A stretch of 64,000 bases of DNA from Hymenobacter sp. H14-R3 (GTDB taxonomy: Bacteria; Bacteroidota; Bacteroidia; Cytophagales; Hymenobacteraceae): positions 1 to 64,000 of the forward strand of contig NZ_JASITD010000022.1 in NCBI RefSeq assembly GCF_030063445.1, written 5' to 3'. Below the pieces are notes generated by a model that was given only the letters and a program-made list of their open reading frames with translations, ran no database searches and was not told the origin of the DNA. Below, piece by piece: positions 8,068-15,707 of the stretch; within the stretch, counting starts at the first letter, position 1; each line of letters begins with the position of its first letter. The position numbers and the translations under genes are program-made.

Positions 8068-11000
8068 GTGGCTTTAGGTAACTTGCTTTTCTTCAACGCT
8101 CTCTTTTCGGGTCTTTTTCACCGCCGCCGCTGGGCGCTGGCGGTCATGGTGAGCGTGTGGCTCTGGCTGCTGGGCGGCGCTACCGGGGCCCAGGCCCAAA
8201 CCGGCGCCACCCCTACCAACCCGCGCCGGCCCGGCTCGGTGCCCACGCAGCCGGTGCGCAACCTTAACTACGACCGCAACGCGCCCCAGAGCCCGCCGCC
8301 ACCCGGCGTAATTAACCCTGGCCAGCCCGCCGTACCGGCCGTATTGCGCGAGCCGGCCCCCCGCCTCTCGCCCGACAGCACCGGCCTGCTGGCCGACACG
8401 AGCCGGGCCAGCCGCCGCGTGCGCGACTCGGTGAACCTGGTGGTGCTGCGCCGCCGCAGCCAGGTCGAGACCACAGTGAAGTATGCCGCCAAGGACTCCA
8501 TCCAGTTCGACGTGACGCAGAAAGTGGCCCGCCTCTACAACAAATCGACGGTTGATTACGGCAAGATGAGTCTCAAAGCGGCGCTCATTACCGTGAACTA
8601 CGGCGATAACACGGTGCAGGCCGCTGGCCGCCGCGACACGGTGCGGCACAAAATGGCCGACCAGCCCCTGCTCAAAGACGAAGCGGGTACCTACGCAGCG
8701 GGCAAGATTAACTACAACTTCAAAACCAAGAAGGGCAAAATCAGCGAGGTGGTGACCCAGCAGGGCGAGGGCTACATTCATGCTGAGGTGGTGAAGAAAC
8801 TACCTGATAATGACTTCTTTGGCCTACACGGCCGCTACACTACCTGCAACCTGGAGCACCCGCACTTCTACATTGAGGCGGGCAAGATGAAGGTGATACC
8901 GGGCTCCAAGGTCATTACCGGGCCCTTTCACATGGTGATTGCCGATGTACCGCTGCCGGTGGGGCTGCCGTTTGGCTACTTCCCCACGCCGCACGCGGGG
9001 CGGGGGTCAGGCGTTATCATTCCCACGTTTGGGCAGGGCGCGCAGCGGGGCTACTCGCTCACCAATGGCGGCTACTACTGGGCCCCCAACGACTACATTG
9101 GCCTGCGCGTGACCGGCGACCTCTACGCCGGCAACGCCGACCGGCTGGGCGGCTACGGCATTGCCACGGAACTCACGTACCGCAAGCGGTATAAGTACCA
9201 GGGTAGCTTTCGGTTCACGTATTCCAACCAGCCGATATCACCCATTCTCACCACCACTACGGTGGCCAACACCGATTATTTGTATTCCAACTCGCAGAAT
9301 ACGTTTTGGATAAGCTGGGCCCACTCGCCTACCCCACTGCCGGGCGGCGGCGTGTTCTCGGCCAGCGTGCAGGCGGGCAGCTCGTCGTACAACCGCATTA
9401 ACACGCTGAATGCCCGGCAGTTGCTGTCGGCCACGTTTAGCTCGACGGTGAGCTACAGCAAGCAGCTACGCACGCTGCCCATCAACTACGCGGTGCAGCT
9501 GGCCCAGAGCCAGAACACCCAAACCGGCGTAATGGACTTCACGCTGCCCAACTTCAACCTGGGCGTGGCGCGGCAGTACCCCCATCAGTGGCTGGGCATT
9601 CAGCCGAGCGGCAAGTTCTACGAGCAGTTTGCCGTCAGCTACAACCTGGTGGCCCAAAACCGCATCAGCAGCCTGGTGCCGGCCCGCGCCCTGGCCGGCG
9701 ACATTCCGCTACTGGGTGGCAGCAGCACGGCCTACAATATTCCGGTTAACCTAAAGAATATCAATAACTTACTGCGAAACGCCCAGAACGGCTTGCAGCA
9801 CCAGTTTCAGATTACGCTGCCCGCGGCCACGCTGCTGGCGCGCCACATCCAGATTCAGCCTTCCATCAGCTACGGCGAAACCTGGTATTTGCAGAGCCTG
9901 CGATATACCTACGAGCCGGTGCCGCGGGCGGTGCGCATCGACACTATTTCGCCGAGCTTCAACCGGTCCTACTCCTACTCGGGCAGCGTATCGGCCTCGA
10001 CCAACTTTTATGGCACGGCCAATTTTAAGGGTAACCACTACGTGAAGGCCATCCGGCACAAGGTGTCGCCGAGCGTAAGCTACTCGTACTCGCCCGATTT
10101 GGCTAAGGGCTCGGAATACGCCGCCTTCACCAACGGGGCGCAGGACTACAACCAGCTACGCGCCGCCTATAATGGCCGCATTCTGGACCCCCGCAGCTTT
10201 TCGCGCTACCAGGGCTCCGTGTATTCTACGGCGGCCAGCGCCAGAGTAAGCGCGATATCGTTCAGCCTGCAAAACCAGATTGAGATGAAGGTGCGCAACA
10301 GCCAGGATACCACCGGCACCAACCCCTATAAAAAGGTGAGCCTGGCCGACGGCATCGACCTGAGTTTGTCGTACAACTTCTCCCCCGACTCGCTGGTGCC
10401 GCAAAAATTATCGAACCTCAACCTGGGCTACCGGGTGCAGGTAGCCAAAAAGCTTAACATCGTAATTAGCAGCGCCTTCTCTTTTTATCAGCGCGACTCG
10501 ACCGGCAGCACCACGTTCACTGAGCGCGGGCCGACTGGTAAGCGGGTGCTCAGCGCCCGCTACCTGTGGGAGGATAAAAACCTGCGCCTGGCGCGCCTGC
10601 TCAACGCCAACCTGAGCCTGGGCTACCAGTTCAACCCCGCCGCGCGGCCCAAGAGCAAGGCCAACATTCCGCGGGCCGTGGCCCCGGCCAACGACCCGGT
10701 GCTGGGCTCGCCGCTGCAACAGCAGATTTACGCCGACTACATCGACTTTGACATTCCGTGGGAGGCCACGGTGCAGTACACGGCCTCCTACACCACGGCG
10801 TCGGCCCCCATCCGGCCCTCGTTGTATGGCGTGACGCCGCTGCTCTCGGGCAATGCCGTGACGGCCAGCGGCTCGGTGAAGCTTACGCCCAACCTGCGCC
10901 TGAGCACCAGCCTCAACTACGATTTCCGGGCCAATACCTTTGTGTATCCCACCGTCAACTTCTATCGCGACCTGCACTGCTGGCAGATTTCGGGCCTCTG

Positions 11001-11106
11001 GATACCCGTGGGGCCCTACCGGGGCTACAACTTCACCATTGCCGCCAAAAGCAGCCTGCTGCAAGACCTGAAGCTGAACCGGAATAAGACGATTCTGAAC
11101 CGGTAG
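8068..11106 (+). CDS. lptD: LptD-like outer-membrane lipopolysaccharide assembly protein
   Basis: A protein of about 1012 residues with an N-terminal signal (LAVMVSVWLWLLGGATGAQAQ, near residues 25-45), a proline-rich stretch, an OstA/LptA-like beta region (about 140-260, with repeated YAAKDSIQFD and VARLYNKSTVDYG patterns) and a long C-terminal part rich in alternating aromatic and polar residues typical of a large beta-barrel. It contains the conserved HGRYTTC and HPHFYI segment near 250-270, as in Bacteroidota LptD. It should insert lipopolysaccharide into the outer leaflet. The start is GTG at 8068; an ATG at 8146 would still keep part of the signal. It is transcribed divergently from the amidase gene. 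Confidence 0.85.
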   Translation: MALGNLLFFNALFSGLFHRRRWALAVMVSVWLWLLGGATGAQAQTGATPTNPRRPGSVPTQPVRNLNYDRNAPQSPPPPGVINPGQPAVPAVLREPAPRLSPDSTGLLADTSRASRRVRDSVNLVVLRRRSQVETTVKYAAKDSIQFDVTQKVARLYNKSTVDYGKMSLKAALITVNYGDNTVQAAGRRDTVRHKMADQPLLKDEAGTYAAGKINYNFKTKKGKISEVVTQQGEGYIHAEVVKKLPDNDFFGLHGRYTTCNLEHPHFYIEAGKMKVIPGSKVITGPFHMVIADVPLPVGLPFGYFPTPHAGRGSGVIIPTFGQGAQRGYSLTNGGYYWAPNDYIGLRVTGDLYAGNADRLGGYGIATELTYRKRYKYQGSFRFTYSNQPISPILTTTTVANTDYLYSNSQNTFWISWAHSPTPLPGGGVFSASVQAGSSSYNRINTLNARQLLSATFSSTVSYSKQLRTLPINYAVQLAQSQNTQTGVMDFTLPNFNLGVARQYPHQWLGIQPSGKFYEQFAVSYNLVAQNRISSLVPARALAGDIPLLGGSSTAYNIPVNLKNINNLLRNAQNGLQHQFQITLPAATLLARHIQIQPSISYGETWYLQSLRYTYEPVPRAVRIDTISPSFNRSYSYSGSVSASTNFYGTANFKGNHYVKAIRHKVSPSVSYSYSPDLAKGSEYAAFTNGAQDYNQLRAAYNGRILDPRSFSRYQGSVYSTAASARVSAISFSLQNQIEMKVRNSQDTTGTNPYKKVSLADGIDLSLSYNFSPDSLVPQKLSNLNLGYRVQVAKKLNIVISSAFSFYQRDSTGSTTFTERGPTGKRVLSARYLWEDKNLRLARLLNANLSLGYQFNPAARPKSKANIPRAVAPANDPVLGSPLQQQIYADYIDFDIPWEATVQYTASYTTASAPIRPSLYGVTPLLSGNAVTASGSVKLTPNLRLSTSLNYDFRANTFVYPTVNFYRDLHCWQISGLWIPVGPYRGYNFTIAAKSSLLQDLKLNRNKTILNR

Positions 11107-11125
11107 GCAGTGCGCCCCAATCGTT

Positions 11126-11165
11126 TGTCATTGCGAGCGTAGCAAAGCGGAGCGCGGCAATGACA
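11126..11165. repeat. Short palindromic repeat, family with GTCATTGCGAGC ends
   Basis: TGTCATTGCGAGC and the inverted CGGCAATGACA bound a 40-base unit. The same unit occurs at 43599-43636 and its outer half forms the ends of the long hairpin at 20033-20133. It lies between the convergent lptD and 2H-phosphoesterase genes. Confidence 0.75.
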
Positions 11166-11182
11166 GGTGGCGTTAGCTTACG

Positions 11183-11719
11183 CTACTGCCCAAACTCAAA
11201 CACTACCTCGCGCACAAACATATCGCCCTGCGGCTGAAGGATAGCCAGGTTGCTGATTTCCAACTCTAGATTAAACGTCTGATTATTAAGAAATTGCATA
11301 ACCGGCCCGAGGAGCTCGGGGGTAGTGTCGTGCAGGGCCAGCGAAATGTGGGGCAGCCAGAGGTCGGGGGCGCTGAACTTGTCGGTGCGCGAGCAGAGCG
11401 GGGCTGCTACTTCCAGAATGCGGTGGTGCAGCAGGTTGAGCGCATCGGAGCGCAGCACTGGGATGTGAATGACAGGGTTATCGCCCGGAAACATGCCCAG
11501 CCCGGTGGTGTGGGCAATAAAGGGCGCGGTGGTGTGGGCAATCTCGTGCAGCGCCTCTTTCAGCGTTTCCAGGTCGGCGGGCTCCACAATCTGGTAGGTG
11601 AGGTGCGGCTCGGGGGTGGCCTGCACGTCGGTCAGGCCGAACTCCGTTTCCAGGCTTTTGATGAGGGCATTGATGTGGTCGGAAGACGGCGAGGGCAGCA
11701 GCGAAGTAATGGCGAGCAT
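11183..11719 (-). CDS. 2'-5' RNA ligase family protein (2H phosphoesterase)
   Basis: A 178-residue protein with the two HxT/S motifs that define the 2H phosphoesterase superfamily: HLT at residues 39-41 and HIS at 124-126, separated by the usual 80-85 residues. Family members hydrolyse or form 2',5' phosphodiester or cyclic phosphate bonds in RNA or nucleotides; the actual substrate here is unknown. The frame is open to 11824, but the extra N-terminal residues are low-complexity and the family normally starts close to MLAITSLL, so I chose the ATG at 11719. It is cytoplasmic, with no neighbour suggesting a pathway. Confidence 0.85.
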   Translation of the reverse strand: MLAITSLLPSPSSDHINALIKSLETEFGLTDVQATPEPHLTYQIVEPADLETLKEALHEIAHTTAPFIAHTTGLGMFPGDNPVIHIPVLRSDALNLLHHRILEVAAPLCSRTDKFSAPDLWLPHISLALHDTTPELLGPVMQFLNNQTFNLELEISNLAILQPQGDMFVREVVFEFGQ

Positions 11720-11871
11720 GACGCGGAAACGGGGCGAGGGAAAAGGATAATGGACTGGCAGGGCGCTACCGGGCCTAAAGCTACGGGGCGAAGTAATTAT
11801 TCGGGGGTTGGGCGGCGCGCCCACCGGCTACCAGCGCCCGCGAGCGGGCCGCCGGAGCCGGGCCGGGGCAG

Positions 11872-13008
11872 TTATTGAAAAACTACTTTCTTGAGGGCAT
11901 AGGTCGACACTGGAGGCAACTTGGCCTGCAAGGCATCGAGGTGCGCTTGCAGCACGTAGCTGGTGCTGGCGGCGCGGCGGGCCAGGGTGGTGGGGTAGCC
12001 GCCGCCCGTGTCGTAGCTCTTGGGGGTGGCTACGGTCACAAAATCATCGGTCGAGGTGAGCTGGTACACCTTGCCCTGGGCGTTGCAGGCGGCCAGCAGC
12101 ACGGTGTTGGCGGTCAGCTGCAAGCCGTCGGCGTTGAGCAGGCTGAGGCCGGCGGGCAGGGTTACTTTGGTAGTCCGGCTCGGCACCAGGACGGGGTTGG
12201 GCTGGCTGGCAGTGGGCGGCACCACCACCGGCACCGTCACCTTCAGCAGCGTGCCCTTGGCGGAGTTGGCCACCAGCAGGTAGCCATTGGGGTGATACAC
12301 AATGCCGTTGAGGCCAAACTGGCCGGCCGGGGCGGCCAGGGCCGACGTATCGGCGGCGGTGGCGAAAATGGACGCCGTGCCCACGCCGGTGCTGGTGAAC
12401 GTAACCTTGTAGATAACCGGGGCGAAGCTATCGGTCACGTACGCATTGCCCTGGTTATCAATGGCAATGTCGTTGGCGAAGTGCTTGGCAAAGCTCGTGG
12501 GCAGGGCGCTAAGCTCCACGGAGCTGATTTTGGTGCCGTTGCTGCGGTCGAACACGACCAGGCGAGCCAGTTGATTCAGGGTAGTTGGTTTGGTACGGCC
12601 AGTATTGTAGCCGGGGTCTGACACGGCCACGAGCAGCCGGCCCCGCGGCACATCGAGCTTGAGGCCGACGCTCGAAACCAGCAGGTCATCATCGGTAAAA
12701 ACGGCGTAGGAGCCCGTGGCGTAGCCTAAGTCCTTGCCGTCCTGGCCTTTATCATTCTGGCCAGTGTCGCGCACCTGGCCGATGCGGCCGGCCGTTTGGG
12801 AGCCCACCAGGAAGCGCCCCTGCTGGTCGTCGTACTGCACGCCCTCGGGGTAGAGGCCGGCCGCCGGGCTATTGGCATCAGAGAAGTTGATGGTAGCCGG
12901 CAGCACCGCGCCAATGCGGGTATCACTGTCCTTTTCGCAGGCGGCCAGCAGCAGCAGGCTACTGGCCAGGCCAAGGCGCGCCGCGAGCGGGAGGGAAGAA
13001 AACTGCAT
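11872..13008 (-). CDS. SMP-30/gluconolactonase-like beta-propeller lipoprotein
   Basis: The 378-residue protein begins with a lipoprotein signal ending in LLLLAAC (Cys24). The mature part shows repeated strands typical of six-bladed propellers: GLYPEGVQYDDQQGRFLVGS, NDIAIDNQGNAYVTDS and LNGIVYHPNGYLLVAN. The DNQGNAYVTDS and HPNGYLLV motifs are like those of SMP-30/LRE proteins, which bind a divalent metal at the centre of the propeller. It is probably exported and lipid-anchored. Substrate and reaction are not visible. It is a monocistronic leftward gene divergent from the AsmA-like gene. Confidence 0.75.
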   Translation of the reverse strand: MQFSSLPLAARLGLASSLLLLAACEKDSDTRIGAVLPATINFSDANSPAAGLYPEGVQYDDQQGRFLVGSQTAGRIGQVRDTGQNDKGQDGKDLGYATGSYAVFTDDDLLVSSVGLKLDVPRGRLLVAVSDPGYNTGRTKPTTLNQLARLVVFDRSNGTKISSVELSALPTSFAKHFANDIAIDNQGNAYVTDSFAPVIYKVTFTSTGVGTASIFATAADTSALAAPAGQFGLNGIVYHPNGYLLVANSAKGTLLKVTVPVVVPPTASQPNPVLVPSRTTKVTLPAGLSLLNADGLQLTANTVLLAACNAQGKVYQLTSTDDFVTVATPKSYDTGGGYPTTLARRAASTSYVLQAHLDALQAKLPPVSTYALKKVVFQ

Positions 13009-13135
13009 AAGCCAGCGAATAATCCAGGAAAATTAAATACCCCGTAAAGGTCGCCTGCTCTACGGCAAATAGCCAGCTTAGGGCTGAATTGGGGCAACCC
13101 TAAACCGGCTATTCACCGTTAGCAGCGCTCAGCTT

Positions 13136-15454
13136 ATGGCCGTGCCCTCCCCTCCTGCTCCTTCCGCTGCTACTGGTTGCCACTGGGTCCGCTGGCTCCT
13201 GGCCGGACTAGCCCTGGTAATCCTGGCCGCCCTCAGCTGGCTGAAATGGGGCCTCGACCCCTGGCTGCGCCGCCAGCTTACGCAGCAGGTAACCAAACAG
13301 ACCCACGGCCAATATACCCTGGCAGTGAATGACTTGCGCACGGAGCTACTGGCGCGCAGCCTGCACCTGCGGGGCGTAGTACTGCGCCCCGCCACCCCTA
13401 CCCTCGCCGATACTCTGCCCCGCCTCGAAGCCCGCCTGGCCCGCCTCGACCTGCACGGCGTGGGCCTGCTGGCACTGTGGCGCGGCACCACCGCCCCCAT
13501 CGACAGCCTCACCCTCGACTCGCTGCGGCTGGAGGTGGCGGCGCTGGCCCGGCGGCCGGCCCCGGCCCGGCCCGGCGCACCTTTTTATCAGCAGCACCCG
13601 CTGCGGCTGGGCTACCTGGCCCTGCGCCGGGTGGGCGGCCGCTTTGGGCCGGCCGGCGCGCCGGTAGCCCAGCTGGCGGCGGCCACCGTCCGCGCCCGCG
13701 ACCTGCTCATAAGCCCGGCCGGTGTGACCGATACCGAGCGGCTGGCCCTGGCCACCGACTGGCAGGCCACGCTGCACGAGGCCCGGGTGAAGCTGGGCGG
13801 GCACACTATTGCCACGCAAGCGCTTTATTTTGCCAGCGATAAGCAATCGCTAGGCATTGATTCGCTGCACATTACGCCGCCTGCGCCGGGGCAGGGCAAG
13901 CCAGGGGCGTTGCAGGTGGCGTTCACCATGCCGCGGGCGCGGATGCAGGGCCTGCAAGCGGCTACCTGGCAGCACCAGCACCGCCTGCGCGCCGATTCGG
14001 TGCGGCTCACTGGGCCACACCTCACGTTTAAACCGCCCACCAAGGCCCCGCCGCCGCTGTGGCAATTATTAAAACCGCTGTTTCGACGGGCCGATGTGCG
14101 GCAGGTGGTCATCGACGATGGCTACCTGGCCGTGGCGGGCGTGCGCGAAGCGCCCGCCGTGCGGCACCTGTTTCTAACGGGCCGCAGCCTCCGCATCGAT
14201 TCGGTGGCTGAGCAGCCGGCGGCCCGGCGGGTGCTGTATGCCCGCGCCTGGGCCGGGCACGCGGGGCGCATTACAGCCACGTTTTTGGCCCCGGTATATC
14301 CGGTTAGCGTCGAGCGGGCGTTTCTCGATACTGATACCCAGGCGCTGCGCCTCACCGCGCTGGCTATGCGGCCCACCCTCACCCCGGCGCAGCTCAACCG
14401 GCACAGCGGCTACCAGACCACCCAACTCACTGTTCGCATTGCCGAGCTGCGGGCGCAGGGCTTTGATTTTCAGCAGCTTTCGGCCAATAGCCACCTGCGC
14501 ATTGCGCGCGTCATGGCCGAGCAGCCTCATTTGCTGACCAACAGCGACGGGCGCGGGCCCATCAACCGCCGGCCCTCCTTCCTCACGCCCGAGGCGGTGC
14601 GCCGCGTGCGGGCGCACTTCGACGTGGGCCAGCTGGAGCTGCGCAACGGCACTATCCTGGCGCAGTTTCGCGGGGCCCGCACGCCGCTGCTGGGCACGTT
14701 CAGCATCAATCGCCTGAATGCCACGCTGCGCAACGTCAGCAACGACCCGGCCCGCATGAGCCTGGCGCACCCGCTCACCGGCACGGTCACTGGGTATTTG
14801 CAGAATACCTGCCGGGCCGAAATTCAGCTCACCACCTCGCTGCTCGACCCGCGCGGCCGCCAGCACTTGTGGGGCAGCTTTGGGCCGGCCCCGTTCAGCG
14901 TGCTCAACCCCGCCCTGCGGCCCACCAAGCTCATTAGCTTTAAGAGCGGGCAGGTGCAGCACATTGATTTTGACGAGCGGCTTGACCGCCAGCATATCAG
15001 GGGCGAGGTGCGGGCTTATTATACCGACCTGCGTATCAACTTCTTAGGCTACGACGAGGGCGAAGTCAAGAAAACCCTGTTTGGCCGCCTCAAGAGCGGG
15101 GTGGTGAACGTAGTGGTGCGCGACCAGAACCCGCGCCCCGGTGGCCGCCTAGTGGTGGGCGAAATCGACTCGCGCCGCGAACCGGAGTTTTCCGCGTTCA
15201 CGGCTTGGCGGCAGGGTCTTATCAGCGGCTTTTTGCACAACGTGGGCGTGCCCAAAAAAATAGCCACCAGCCTGGGCCACTCGGACGGTGGCACGGCCCT
15301 GCCGCCGGGGCCCTACGCGCCGATACCAGCCAGCGCGCAACCCAGTGAGCCCGCAGGCAAAGGGCTGCTGCACAAGCCCATCCGGTGGGTGAAGAAGGCT
15401 ATTCGCCGCGTGAAGAAGCTGGGCAAGCGCGTGGGCCGGGCGATTGCGCCTTAG
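13136..15454 (+). CDS. AsmA-like (DUF748-type) membrane-anchored protein
   Basis: A 772-residue protein with one N-terminal membrane helix (about residues 19-41, WVRWLLAGLALVILAALSW) and a large periplasmic part. The first segment after the helix (LRRQLTQQVTKQTHGQYTLAVNDLRTELLARSLHLRGVVL) has the pattern of AsmA-family proteins, where a beta-taco repeat follows the anchor. The C-terminal 50 residues are strongly basic (KPIRWVKKAIRRVKKLGKRVG). AsmA-like proteins are implicated in lipid movement between membranes. I see no catalytic motif. The call is by pattern and is less certain than for other genes here. Confidence 0.6.
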   Translation: MAVPSPPAPSAATGCHWVRWLLAGLALVILAALSWLKWGLDPWLRRQLTQQVTKQTHGQYTLAVNDLRTELLARSLHLRGVVLRPATPTLADTLPRLEARLARLDLHGVGLLALWRGTTAPIDSLTLDSLRLEVAALARRPAPARPGAPFYQQHPLRLGYLALRRVGGRFGPAGAPVAQLAAATVRARDLLISPAGVTDTERLALATDWQATLHEARVKLGGHTIATQALYFASDKQSLGIDSLHITPPAPGQGKPGALQVAFTMPRARMQGLQAATWQHQHRLRADSVRLTGPHLTFKPPTKAPPPLWQLLKPLFRRADVRQVVIDDGYLAVAGVREAPAVRHLFLTGRSLRIDSVAEQPAARRVLYARAWAGHAGRITATFLAPVYPVSVERAFLDTDTQALRLTALAMRPTLTPAQLNRHSGYQTTQLTVRIAELRAQGFDFQQLSANSHLRIARVMAEQPHLLTNSDGRGPINRRPSFLTPEAVRRVRAHFDVGQLELRNGTILAQFRGARTPLLGTFSINRLNATLRNVSNDPARMSLAHPLTGTVTGYLQNTCRAEIQLTTSLLDPRGRQHLWGSFGPAPFSVLNPALRPTKLISFKSGQVQHIDFDERLDRQHIRGEVRAYYTDLRINFLGYDEGEVKKTLFGRLKSGVVNVVVRDQNPRPGGRLVVGEIDSRREPEFSAFTAWRQGLISGFLHNVGVPKKIATSLGHSDGGTALPPGPYAPIPASAQPSEPAGKGLLHKPIRWVKKAIRRVKKLGKRVGRAIAP

Positions 15455-15476
15455 CAGCTACTTCGGGTAATGATTG

Positions 15477-15519
15477 GGTGGATTAGCACCGCTGGGTGGG
15501 CTGCCAGTGCTAATCCACC
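15477..15519. repeat. Hairpin downstream of the AsmA-like gene
   Basis: GGTGGATTAGCAC at 15477-15489 pairs perfectly with 15507-15519, with a 17-base loop. There is no T-run, so it is not a classical terminator, though it may stabilise the 3' end of the message. Confidence 0.6.
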
Positions 15520-15544
15520 TACTAAGAAGCTATCCGAATAGGGC

Positions 15545-15629
15545 CTGTCATGCTGAGGAAGGAAGCATCCTATAACGTCGGCACAAGTCGTCCAAACGTG
15601 ATAGGATGCTTCCTTCCTCAGCATGACAG
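15545..15629. repeat. Long hairpin, TCATGC...GAAGCATC family, copy 1
   Basis: The 34-base arms (15545-15578 and 15596-15629) match with one mismatch. The outer part CTGTCATGCTGA and the GAAGCATC part are shared with hairpins at 32098-32182 and 34361-34462. It lies between convergent genes (AsmA-like and phosphoesterase). Confidence 0.85.
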
Positions 15630-15707
15630 TTCCTTTTTGAATATTTTTTTGATAGTCAGGTAGTTAAACTACTACTTACGACCCACAATCACTCCCGGCG
15701 AGGCGGG